Translations under genes and position numbers: made by a program
Source of the DNA: SIG565 sp964607025
GTDB lineage: Bacteria; Bacillota; Clostridia; Oscillospirales; Acutalibacteraceae
Length of the DNA stretch: 33,762 nucleotides
Assembly: GCA_964607025.1 (NCBI GenBank)
Contig: CAZSIL010000018.1
Location: forward strand, 1 to 33,762
Direction of reading: 5' to 3'
Shown: piece by piece, positions 1 to 6,645 of the stretch
How the letters are laid out: every line of letters begins with the position of its first letter
Position numbering within the stretch: the stretch's first letter is position 1
The notes under the pieces: model-generated
Told to the model about the DNA's origin: nothing
Database searches by the model: none
Seen by the model: the letters and a program-made list of their open reading frames with translations, nothing else

Positions 1-6
1 AAAAAA

Positions 7-38
7 TATCCCATCACCGCTTTTGCGGTGGTGGGATA
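7..38 (-). terminator. Terminator of the tRNA-Arg gene
   Basis: A near-perfect 14-bp stem (arms 7-20 and 25-38, loop TTTT at 21-24, one A/G mismatch) sits directly after the 3' end of the minus-strand tRNA. Read on the minus strand it is followed by six T residues (positions 6-1), a classic intrinsic terminator. Confidence 0.85.
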
Positions 39-40
39 TT

Positions 41-117
41 TGGCGCGCTGAAGAAGATTCGAACTCCCGACCTTCTGGTCCGTAGCCAGACGCTCTATCC
101 AGCTGAGCTATCAGCGC
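41..117 (-). tRNA. tRNA-Arg (anticodon ACG), CCA encoded
   Basis: The reverse complement folds into a complete cloverleaf of 77 nt. The acceptor GCGCTGA pairs fully with TCAGCGC, followed by a G discriminator and encoded CCA (43-41). The D stem is GCTC/GAGC. The anticodon stem TCTGG/CCAGA holds the loop CTACGGA, giving anticodon ACG. The T arm is GGGAG-TTCGAAT-CTTCT. ACG tRNA-Arg is the bacterial substrate of the A34-to-inosine deaminase TadA, which is encoded at 14484-14927. Two damaged copies of this gene follow immediately upstream. Confidence 0.95.
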
Positions 118-142
118 GTATATTAAATTGTAATGGTTCTTC

Positions 143-320
143 TTCAGCGGCTGAAGAAGGTACTCTGCGCCGTCATTTTTTCGAACACTGCGGGTGTTAC
201 CGAAAAAATTTCCTTGCTCGAGACTCCGAAGTCCGACACACTTTGTGTCTCGGCTTCTCCGACGAACTCCCGACCTTCTGGTCCGTAGCCAGACGCTCTA
301 TCCAGCTGAGCTATCAGCGC
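143..320 (-). pseudogene. Interrupted tRNA-Arg(ACG) copy
   Basis: Bases 263-336 repeat 60-133 exactly (74 bp, offset 203). They carry the 5' part of the tRNA from the acceptor through the anticodon arm to the T loop, plus 16 bp of upstream flank. The copy breaks inside the T loop. After about 103 bp of unrelated, hairpin-rich DNA (160-262), a piece matching the missing acceptor end (GCTGAAGAAG on the + strand, 150-159) reappears, but only five of seven acceptor pairs could form and CCA is absent. It is probably non-functional: a tRNA gene split by a small insertion. The assignment of 143-159 as the displaced 3' end is inference. Confidence 0.7.
160..262. repeat. Palindrome-rich insertion inside the tRNA copy
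   Basis: About 103 bp separate the two parts of the second tRNA-Arg copy. The segment contains the inverted repeat ATTTTTTCG...CGAAAAAAT around AACAC/GTGTT (about 175-210) and a second hairpin, GACACA-CTT-TGTGTC. It has no coding capacity. It could be a small non-autonomous mobile element or an intergenic repeat. I do not recognise the family. Confidence 0.4.
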
Positions 321-336
321 GTATATTAAATTGTAA

Positions 337-393
337 CAAACTCCCGACTCATCAGGCCGTAGCCAGACGCTCTATCGGCTTAACTATCAACGC
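337..393 (-). pseudogene. Degenerate third tRNA-Arg remnant
   Basis: Directly abutting the second copy, 57 bases resemble the same tRNA 5' part: acceptor GCGTTGA, D arm with a 1-base deletion, and anticodon region CTACGGCC. Several substitutions break the D and anticodon stems. It stops at the same T-loop position as the second copy and has no 3' acceptor strand. It is a decayed tandem duplicate. Confidence 0.7.
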
Positions 394-485
394 GTATATT
401 TGCTTGTCACGTTTAGATATAATAACACACTTAAATAAAAAAATCAATAGGAAAAATTTATTTTCCTAAACTTTTTTTATAATTA

Positions 486-514
486 TTGAAATCTTTGTTC
501 TCTTGCCTTATAAT
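486..514 (+). promoter_or_regulatory. Promoter of the DUF3048 gene
   Basis: A -35 TTGAAA (486-491) and -10 TATAAT (509-514) are separated by 17 bp. The start codon at 546 lies 31 bases further on. Confidence 0.7.
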
Positions 515-545
515 AAATTTATATTAAAATAAAAGGGTGTGGCTT

Positions 546-1589
546 ATGCTTAGAAAAATTCTTTCTTTTTTGCTCATTTTTTGTTTTGTTTTTTCACTCG
601 CTGCCTGTCGCGAACCCAAGCCGGTAGATAACAGTATGGTTTCTAATCCTTCTTCTTCGCCCGAGCCGGAACCCGAGAATCCATATGCTAAAAACTCGCT
701 TACGGGTGTTTATGACTTAGATAAGGATAAAACAAATCTTCGTCCCGTCGCCGTTATGATAGATAACGATTCGTTGGCGCAACGCAACTCTCAATTTGCA
801 GTATCAAACGCTGATATCGTTTACGAAACCGAAATTGAAGCAGGCATTACGCGGCTTATGGCTGTTTTTTCCGACCTTAGCAAAATAGGGCAAATAGGCG
901 ATGTCCGTTCTGCTCGTTACTGCTTTGTTGATTTGGCTATGGGGCACAATGCAATATATGTTCATTGCGGTCAGGACCCGACCTACTGTAAACCCCATCT
1001 TGCCGACCTTGACGACTTTAACATTTCGTACGGTTACTACGGAAAACGCATACACTACGGCGACGTTATGAGCTGGCAAGAACTCTTTACATCGGGTGAA
1101 ACGCTACTTAAGGGTTTTAGCGATAAAAAATGGAAAACAACCGATGAAAATATAAAACCATGGCAAAATTTCGCAGAAGAAAAAGAAACCGTAACCCTTA
1201 CAAACACTGCAAATAAAGCCACTATTGGTTTTAACAACGTGTATATTTCATATTTTGACTACGATGCTACAACAGGATTATATACAAAAACAAGCAAATT
1301 TACCGAAAATAAAGACCAAGGAAACTCAAAACCATACACCTTTAAAAACGTTTTTGTTTTAAAAACAGATATGAGTATGTATCCTAATAATTACCGCCGA
1401 AAAATAGAACTTGAAGGCGGCGACGGTTACTATATTGTAAACGGAACGTACGAAGAAATTAAATGGAAAAAAGGAAATGACTCCGACCCCATTGTGTTTA
1501 CTAAAAGCGATGGCTCGCCGCTGACTGTTTCTGCAGGAAATTCGTGGGTTTGTATCGTAAAGAAAAGCGGAACATTTTCATTTGAATAA
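546..1589 (+). CDS. DUF3048 domain lipoprotein (YerB family)
   Basis: I chose the ATG at 546 (347 aa) over an in-frame GTG at 537 because the AAAGGG ribosome site ends at 537, giving normal spacing. Residues 1-20 form a hydrophobic signal peptide ending in the lipobox LAAC with Cys21, so the protein should be lipid-anchored on the outer face of the membrane. A Ser/Pro/Glu-rich linker follows. The N-terminal DUF3048 core begins near LRPVAVMIDN and includes VYETEIEAGITR and GQIGDVRSAR. The C-terminal DUF3048 part ends with GNSWVCIVKK. The molecular role of the family is not established. The gene has its own promoter, stands alone, and converges on pgsA with a shared terminator. Confidence 0.85.
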   Translation: MLRKILSFLLIFCFVFSLAACREPKPVDNSMVSNPSSSPEPEPENPYAKNSLTGVYDLDKDKTNLRPVAVMIDNDSLAQRNSQFAVSNADIVYETEIEAGITRLMAVFSDLSKIGQIGDVRSARYCFVDLAMGHNAIYVHCGQDPTYCKPHLADLDDFNISYGYYGKRIHYGDVMSWQELFTSGETLLKGFSDKKWKTTDENIKPWQNFAEEKETVTLTNTANKATIGFNNVYISYFDYDATTGLYTKTSKFTENKDQGNSKPYTFKNVFVLKTDMSMYPNNYRRKIELEGGDGYYIVNGTYEEIKWKKGNDSDPIVFTKSDGSPLTVSAGNSWVCIVKKSGTFSFE

Positions 1590-1604
1590 TAATTCTTGAA
1601 ACCG

Positions 1605-1633
1605 AAAAACGACTGCATTATGCAGTCGTTTTT
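1605..1633. terminator. Bidirectional terminator between DUF3048 gene and pgsA
   Basis: A 13-bp perfect stem (AAAAACGACTGCA at 1605-1617, TGCAGTCGTTTTT at 1621-1633) has a 3-base loop. A/T runs on both sides let it act for both convergent genes. The pgsA stop codon is exactly the loop (1618-1620). Confidence 0.85.
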
Positions 1634-2178
1634 ATTATTATTTTTATATTTCTTATGAGATACAACACTAAAGATAAAACCATCGACACCGCCGAAATAA
1701 AAATAAGGAAAATTGATACCGCATCGGGTATTGAAAACCATACTATATGTAAAAAAAGCATTGAATACAGCAATACTGTGGCAAGTTTTCCGTGCCAGCA
1801 CGCGCTTAACATTTTTCCCGTTTTTTTCTTCAAAAAAATAAAGGAAACAGCATTAATCATCTCCTTAACCGCCATTAAAACAAACACATAAATCATCTTT
1901 TCAAATCGGCTTATAAGGAAGAAAATGAGCGCCGCCTGTGTTAATTTATCGGCTATAGGGTCAATAAACTTACCGAATTCGCTTATCATATTAAATTTTC
2001 TTGCTATAATGCCATCTACCACGTCGGTTGCTCCCGAAAGCAATACAAGAAAGGCGGTAAGCACATAATCTTGTTTTAAAACATACGCATACCAAATAAA
2101 AGGAATCAGGCAAATTCTGAAAAGAGACATCATATTTGGTATTGTAAATATGTTTTTGTAATTTTTATTTTCCGTAAT
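1618..2178 (-). CDS. pgsA: CDP-diacylglycerol-glycerol-3-phosphate 3-phosphatidyltransferase
   Basis: This membrane enzyme transfers phosphatidyl from CDP-diacylglycerol to glycerol-3-phosphate, the first committed step of phosphatidylglycerol synthesis. The CDP-alcohol phosphotransferase signature DG-x2-AR-x8-G-x3-D-x3-D is intact (DGIIARKF...EFGKFIDPIAD), and several hydrophobic segments follow. The first ATG (2133) gives 171 aa but cuts off the conserved NIFTIPN that precedes the first membrane helix and has no ribosome site. The reading frame stays open upstream with no ATG, GTG or TTG. An ATT at 2176-2178 has AAAAGGGG five bases before it, so I infer a rare ATT start (186 aa). Its 3' end lies in the shared terminator. 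The identity is sure; the start is less so. Confidence 0.85.
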   Translation of the reverse strand: MTENKNYKNIFTIPNMMSLFRICLIPFIWYAYVLKQDYVLTAFLVLLSGATDVVDGIIARKFNMISEFGKFIDPIADKLTQAALIFFLISRFEKMIYVFVLMAVKEMINAVSFIFLKKKTGKMLSACWHGKLATVLLYSMLFLHIVWFSIPDAVSIFLIFISAVSMVLSLVLYLIRNIKIIIKTTA

Positions 2179-2208
2179 TATGTCCCCTTTTTTGAAAAAG
2201 TTGAGTAT

Positions 2209-2236
2209 ATTATACTCTTTTTTCCAAAAAAATCAA
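2209..2236 (-). promoter_or_regulatory. Promoter of pgsA
   Basis: On the minus strand, TTGATT (2236-2231) and TATAAT (2214-2209) are 16 bp apart. The -10 sits in the perfect inverted repeat GAGTATA-T-TATACTC (2203-2217). Transcription from here would include the ribosome site used by the proposed ATT start. Confidence 0.6.
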
Positions 2237-2317
2237 GTTTTTATCAAAATGTCGGTGAATGTCGCAAAATGAAACACTATAATATTCCTACAATTTGTTT
2301 ATGCGTTTTTATCGCCT

Positions 2318-2350
2318 ATTATATAATATAATTATATTATTATATTAAAG
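2318..2350. other. AT-rich block upstream of dnaA, candidate unwinding element
   Basis: About 33 bp consist almost only of A and T just upstream of the dnaA promoter, in the gap between divergent pgsA and dnaA. Its position fits the AT-rich part of a bacterial origin, but promoter-flanking AT richness is an alternative. No perfect DnaA box lies on this side of dnaA. Confidence 0.4.
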
Positions 2351-2352
2351 TG

Positions 2353-2381
2353 TTGCAAATTTTGGTACGCTGTGTTATACT
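2353..2381 (+). promoter_or_regulatory. dnaA promoter
   Basis: TTGCAA (2353-2358), a 17-bp spacer and TATACT (2376-2381), with an extended -10 TG at 2373-2374. A one-mismatch DnaA box in reverse orientation (TGTGTATAT, 2386-2394) overlaps the expected transcription start and could allow autoregulation by DnaA. Confidence 0.7.
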
Positions 2382-2459
2382 TTAATGTGTATATTTATAT
2401 GGGAATATTATAAAACGCGTTTAAAACAAAAATTTAAACACTTTTAGGAGAAAATAAAA

Positions 2460-3782
2460 ATGCAAATTGAATCTTTGTCAGATATTTGGGAAGCAATATG
2501 CGAGGAATGTAAAAAAGAAATAAATGAAATCGCATTCAGAGTATGGTTTAAAGACTTAGAGCCGGTTGAGATTCAAAACGGTGTCCTTACTCTTTCAATT
2601 TATTCTTCCTATAAAAAGGAAATAGTTGAAAATACTTACAGTGATTTAATAAAAAAGAGTATTAAAACAATAATGGGTATTGATATGAATTTTAAAATCG
2701 TTGCAACCGATTTAAAAGGTACCCGTCCTGAAATAAACGAACAGCTCGGAAATTCCGAAGAAAGTTTTACCTTTGATAATTTTATTGTTGGACAAACCAA
2801 CCGTTTTGCACACGCTGCAGCACAAGCCGTTGCCGAAAAACCGGCATACGAATATAATCCTCTTGTTATTTACGGCCCCTCAGGTGTAGGTAAAACCCAT
2901 TTGCTTTTTGCAATTAAAAATGAAATTTCCCGTTTACATCCGAACCTAAAAATAGAGTGTACCCGCGGTGAAGAATTTACAAACGATTTGATTCATGCAT
3001 TACACGATAATAAAATGAGAATCGACAGTATCGATGATTTCCGTAATAAATACCGAAATGTTGACGTTTTACTCATCGACGATATTCATTTTATTGCCGG
3101 AAAGGAATCCACACAGGAAGAATTTTTTAATACCTTTGATTTCTTACAGCGAAACAATAAACAGGTTGTTGTAACGCTTGACAGACCGCCAAAGATGATT
3201 ATGACGCTTGAAAACAGAATCAAAACCCGCTTAGAGAGCGGACTGATGGCGGACATCACCCCTGCCGATTTTGAAACACGGGTTGGCATTATAAGGGTTA
3301 AATGCGAACAGGTAGGTATAACTCTTTCGGATGAAGTTGTTTATGAGATTGCTAAAAAGGTAAATGCAAGTAACCGACAGCTCGGCGGAGTTGTTAAAAA
3401 ACTACGGGCTTACATAAATCTCGAAAAAAAGGCGCCGACGGTATCAGTTCTTAAAACACTTATTCGTGATGTTATTGCTGAACAAAAGGCAGAGCCGATA
3501 AAAATTGAGCGAATTATTGAAGAGGTTGCACGAACCTATCAGGTTTCACAGACAGAAATATTATCAAGCCGCCGAACCGCAGAACTTGTTAAAGCGCGTC
3601 AAATAGCAATGTATATAGCAAGGGAAACCACAGAACTTGCATATCAGTCAATAGGAGAAAGTTTCAGTAAGGACCACTCGACAGTTTTACACAACGTAAG
3701 ACAAGCAGAAAAAACGCTAAAAGAGAATCCTTATGAAAAAGAAATTGTTGATGAAATTATCAGAAATTTAAAGGAAGAATAA
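2460..3782 (+). CDS. dnaA: Chromosomal replication initiator protein DnaA
   Basis: DnaA binds DnaA boxes at oriC, oligomerises with ATP, opens the duplex and loads the helicase. The 440-aa protein has the usual order: N-terminal interaction domain (about 1-85), a short linker, the AAA+ ATPase with Walker A GPSGVGKT (139-146) and Walker B LLIDD (204-208), and the C-terminal helix-turn-helix with the signature KDHSTVLH (404-411). The ribosome site AGGAG (2446-2450) lies nine bases before the ATG. Length and motifs are normal. The gene heads the replication cluster, and a perfect DnaA box lies just beyond its stop. Confidence 0.98.
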   Translation: MQIESLSDIWEAICEECKKEINEIAFRVWFKDLEPVEIQNGVLTLSIYSSYKKEIVENTYSDLIKKSIKTIMGIDMNFKIVATDLKGTRPEINEQLGNSEESFTFDNFIVGQTNRFAHAAAQAVAEKPAYEYNPLVIYGPSGVGKTHLLFAIKNEISRLHPNLKIECTRGEEFTNDLIHALHDNKMRIDSIDDFRNKYRNVDVLLIDDIHFIAGKESTQEEFFNTFDFLQRNNKQVVVTLDRPPKMIMTLENRIKTRLESGLMADITPADFETRVGIIRVKCEQVGITLSDEVVYEIAKKVNASNRQLGGVVKKLRAYINLEKKAPTVSVLKTLIRDVIAEQKAEPIKIERIIEEVARTYQVSQTEILSSRRTAELVKARQIAMYIARETTELAYQSIGESFSKDHSTVLHNVRQAEKTLKENPYEKEIVDEIIRNLKEE

Positions 3783-3997
3783 TTAAAAGTTATCCACATA
3801 ATTAACAAGAATTAACTTTCTTTTTTCAACACTTTATATTTCTTAATATTTTAAAAAAAATTATTAAGAAGTTATCAAAAATCGAATTAACAAAGAAAAG
3901 CTTGTACTAAAGCCACTTTAAATTAGTTTTCAACCGTTTCAACACACTATATAACTACTACTATGTATTTATTTTTTTAAGAAAGGAAAAATGAAAA
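3783..3997. other. dnaA-dnaN intergenic region, part of oriC
   Basis: This 215-bp AT-rich gap starts with a perfect DnaA box (3790-3798). A weaker TTATCAAAA (two mismatches) lies at 3872-3880, and ATTAAC motifs recur. In Bacillus-type bipartite origins the unwinding region lies in this gap. I saw only one consensus box, so the full origin may use weaker sites on both sides of dnaA. Confidence 0.65.
3790..3798 (+). promoter_or_regulatory. Perfect DnaA box
   Basis: TTATCCACA matches the high-affinity consensus at every position and lies 8 bp after the dnaA stop codon. Confidence 0.85.
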
Positions 3998-5098
3998 ATG
4001 GAAATTTCAGTTGAACGTTCACAATTACTCGAAGCAGTTAATCATTTATCCAGAATAGTAAACAATAAAACTTCATTACCTGTACTTGAAGGTATATATC
4101 TTTGTGCCGAGCAGGGAAAATTAACACTTATTAGTTATAATCTCGAAATGGGAATAAAAAAAGAAATCTATTCAAATACTGCAGTTCCCGGTGAAATTGT
4201 AATTAATGCCAGAATTCTTGCTGAAATATTAAGAAAAATGAACGGAGTAAGTGTTGAAATTTCAACAGATGAACGCTTAATGTGCCATATAAAATCGGGT
4301 TCTGCAAACTTTGATATTATGGGTATGGCTGGAGCAGATTTTCCTGAAATGCCGACGGTTACTAATGATAACCCCATCTCTCTTGGAGGAGAAATACTTA
4401 AAAATATGGTTAGAAGAACTATATTCGCGGTGGCTCAAAATGAAGGAACAAGACCTATTCTTACTGGTGTTAAAGTAAGTATTAAAGAAGATGAAATACA
4501 GTTTGTAGCTATTGATGGATATCGCCTTGCTATACGAAAAGAAAAACTTAATATTAAAGCAGACGCAGAGTTTATAGTTTCAGGTAAAGCAATAAGTGAA
4601 CTTATTAAATTAATAGATGATGAAAATGAAGATGTTATTATTCACACAGGCGTAAACCTTATATGCTTTGAAGCAAACGGTTATTCATTTATTTCACGTT
4701 TACTTGAAGGTAGTTTTGTTGATTACAGTAAAACAATTCCGCCTACATACCGTCAGAGAATATTTGTAAACACTTCTGATTTAATAAATACAATAGACCG
4801 CATAAGTCCTATTATTAACGATGCATTTTCAACACCTGTAAGATGCATTATAAGCGAAGAAAATATTTTATTTAGTTGTACATCAGCCATTGGACGTGCT
4901 ACCGAAAACTTCCCTATAACCCTCGAAGGTGAAGAATTTGAAATTGGTCTTAACAGCCGTTATCTATTAGAAGCTCTTAAAGCGAGTGAAGTAGAAAATA
5001 TCAAAATAGAATTTAATGGGGCAACTTCAGGCGTTCTTATAAAACCTACTGAAAACGATGAGTTTTTATATATGATAATGCCTATGAGGTTAAGATAA
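3998..5098 (+). CDS. dnaN: DNA polymerase III beta sliding clamp
   Basis: The clamp encircles DNA as a dimer and tethers the polymerase and repair proteins. At 366 aa it has the family's usual length for three similar clamp domains, starting MEISVERSQL and ending with the conserved IMPMRLR. An earlier ATG at 3991 runs into a stop after seven codons, so the ATG at 3998 with AGGA at 3984-3987 is the start. Its stop overlaps the next ATG by one base (TAATG), so the four genes to remB are probably cotranslated. Confidence 0.97.
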   Translation: MEISVERSQLLEAVNHLSRIVNNKTSLPVLEGIYLCAEQGKLTLISYNLEMGIKKEIYSNTAVPGEIVINARILAEILRKMNGVSVEISTDERLMCHIKSGSANFDIMGMAGADFPEMPTVTNDNPISLGGEILKNMVRRTIFAVAQNEGTRPILTGVKVSIKEDEIQFVAIDGYRLAIRKEKLNIKADAEFIVSGKAISELIKLIDDENEDVIIHTGVNLICFEANGYSFISRLLEGSFVDYSKTIPPTYRQRIFVNTSDLINTIDRISPIINDAFSTPVRCIISEENILFSCTSAIGRATENFPITLEGEEFEIGLNSRYLLEALKASEVENIKIEFNGATSGVLIKPTENDEFLYMIMPMRLR

Positions 5099-5304
5099 TG
5101 GAAAAAATTAAAATAAAAGAAGAATTTATAAAGTTGGATTCATTACTTAAGTTTGCCGATATGGCGGCTACGGGCGGTCACGCAAAAATAATGATTCAAA
5201 ACGGTGAAGTTTTGGTTAACGGCGAAGTTTGTTTAATGCGCGGGAAAAAAATAAGACCCGGAGATACCGTCAAAACTCAAGAAAAGGAAATAATTATTGA
5301 ATAA
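5098..5304 (+). CDS. yaaA: S4-domain RNA-binding protein, YaaA/RlbA type
   Basis: This 68-aa protein consists of one S4 RNA-binding domain (FIKLDSLLKFADMAATGG...VLVNGEVCLMRGKKIRPGD). Small S4 proteins between dnaN and recF are typical of Firmicutes. In Bacillus the homologue is linked to ribosome assembly. It starts inside the dnaN stop codon and ends immediately before the recF ATG with no gap, so it depends on translational coupling. Confidence 0.88.
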   Translation: MEKIKIKEEFIKLDSLLKFADMAATGGHAKIMIQNGEVLVNGEVCLMRGKKIRPGDTVKTQEKEIIIE

Positions 5305-6366
5305 ATGATTATTAAAGATTTAAAGGTTAAAAATTTTAGAAATTTTGATTCTGCCGAAATTTTTCCTTGCGAAGAAATTAATATTATTTGCGGAGATAAT
5401 GCGGGAGGTAAAACAAATTTAATAGAAGCAATCTGGTTATTAACAGGGACTAAAAGTTTTAAAAATATAAGGGATAATGAACTTATAAAATTTGAAAATA
5501 ACGAAGCGCAGATTGATTCTGTTTTTATAAGCGGAGGAATCGAAAATAATTTAAAAATAAAAATTAAAGAGAAAAGACAATTTTTTTTAAACGGAAAACG
5601 GCAAAATAATCAAAATGAGATAATAGGAAAATTTTGCGCCGTTATTTTTTCTCCTACTGATTTAAATTTGGTTACCGATTCGCCATCATTAAGGCGCAGA
5701 TTTATCGATACGGCAGTATGCCAGTTATATCCGAAATATATAGAAATTTTAAGACAGTATAACAAGGCGGTAATGCAAAGAAATAATATTTTAAAAGATT
5801 GCATAAAAGATGCTTCTCTTAAAATTCTATTAGAAGATTTTGAAAAGATAATAATAGAATACGGAGAAAAAATCATTACTTACAGAAAAAGATATATCGA
5901 AAGGTTAAATGAACACTGCCCAAAAATATACAGTGAACTATCAAGAAATAAAGAATTTCTTGAAATAGAATATATTTGTTCTTATAAAAATAATTTTCGT
6001 GAAGAATTATTACTTAAAAAACCGATTGATATTTTACACGGCTTTACGAGTGTAGGTCCGCATAGAGATGATATATTATTTAAAATAAACGGATTTAATG
6101 CAAGAGAATATTCTTCTCAGGGTCAAAAACGCAGTATTTGTTTAGCAATTAAATTATCAGAGGCAAACATAATAGAAAGTATAGTAGGCGAAAAACCCGT
6201 AACATTGCTTGACGACGTTATGAGTGAACTTGATAAGCATCGCCAAAATTACATACTTAACCACATAAAAGACCGTCAAGTTTTTATTACCTGTTGTGAT
6301 AAAACAAACTTTGAAAATTTAGAAAAAGGTAAGGTCTTTTACATAGAAAACGGACAGGTAAAATAA
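5305..6366 (+). CDS. recF: DNA replication and repair protein RecF
   Basis: RecF is an SMC-like ATPase that helps load RecA at gapped DNA with RecO and RecR. The 353-aa protein has Walker A GDNAGGKT (30-37), the ABC-type signature SSQGQKRS (270-277) and Walker B LLDDVMSELD beginning near 301. The signature carries K where Q is common (SQGQQRS), a minor variation. Length is close to the usual 360-370 aa. It starts directly after the S4 gene stop and overlaps remB by one base. Confidence 0.95.
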   Translation: MIIKDLKVKNFRNFDSAEIFPCEEINIICGDNAGGKTNLIEAIWLLTGTKSFKNIRDNELIKFENNEAQIDSVFISGGIENNLKIKIKEKRQFFLNGKRQNNQNEIIGKFCAVIFSPTDLNLVTDSPSLRRRFIDTAVCQLYPKYIEILRQYNKAVMQRNNILKDCIKDASLKILLEDFEKIIIEYGEKIITYRKRYIERLNEHCPKIYSELSRNKEFLEIEYICSYKNNFREELLLKKPIDILHGFTSVGPHRDDILFKINGFNAREYSSQGQKRSICLAIKLSEANIIESIVGEKPVTLLDDVMSELDKHRQNYILNHIKDRQVFITCCDKTNFENLEKGKVFYIENGQVK

Positions 6367-6626
6367 TGTATATACATTTAGGACAGGAAACAGTTGTAAA
6401 AAAACAGGATATAATAGGGATTTTTGATTTAGATACGGCAACTGTAAGCCGTCATACAAGAAAATATCTTAATTTATCTGAAAAAAATGGTGACGTCGTT
6501 TATATAACAAATGAATTGCCAAAATCGTTTATTGTATGTGCGCCGTCAAAAAGTAAAAGGAAAAAAATATATATTTCTCAGATTTCTTCAGTTACATTAC
6601 TTAAAAGAAACGAGTTTTTAAAATAA
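6366..6626 (+). CDS. remB: RemB-like protein (DUF370, YaaB)
   Basis: The 86-aa protein begins MYIHLGQETVV, typical of DUF370. RemA and RemB of Bacillus regulate matrix and osmoprotection genes, and RemA binds DNA as a ring-like oligomer. This longer version with a basic patch (SKSKRKKIYIS) matches the RemB type found between recF and gyrB in many Firmicutes. Its ATG overlaps the recF stop (TAATG), so its level should follow that of the replication genes. The regulatory target here is unknown. Confidence 0.85.
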   Translation: MYIHLGQETVVKKQDIIGIFDLDTATVSRHTRKYLNLSEKNGDVVYITNELPKSFIVCAPSKSKRKKIYISQISSVTLLKRNEFLK

Positions 6627-6645
6627 AGAAAGGTGAAAATTAAAA

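Noticed and set aside
194..469. 91-aa open frame on the + strand
   Set aside because: It runs through the two tRNA-Arg remnants, has no ribosome site and resembles no protein.
537..545. GTG start nine bases before the DUF3048 ATG
   Set aside because: The GTG overlaps the ribosome site; the ATG at 546 has correct spacing.
3991..4014. Seven-codon frame overlapping the dnaN start
   Set aside because: It ends almost at once and the ATG at 3998 has the correct frame; probably chance.
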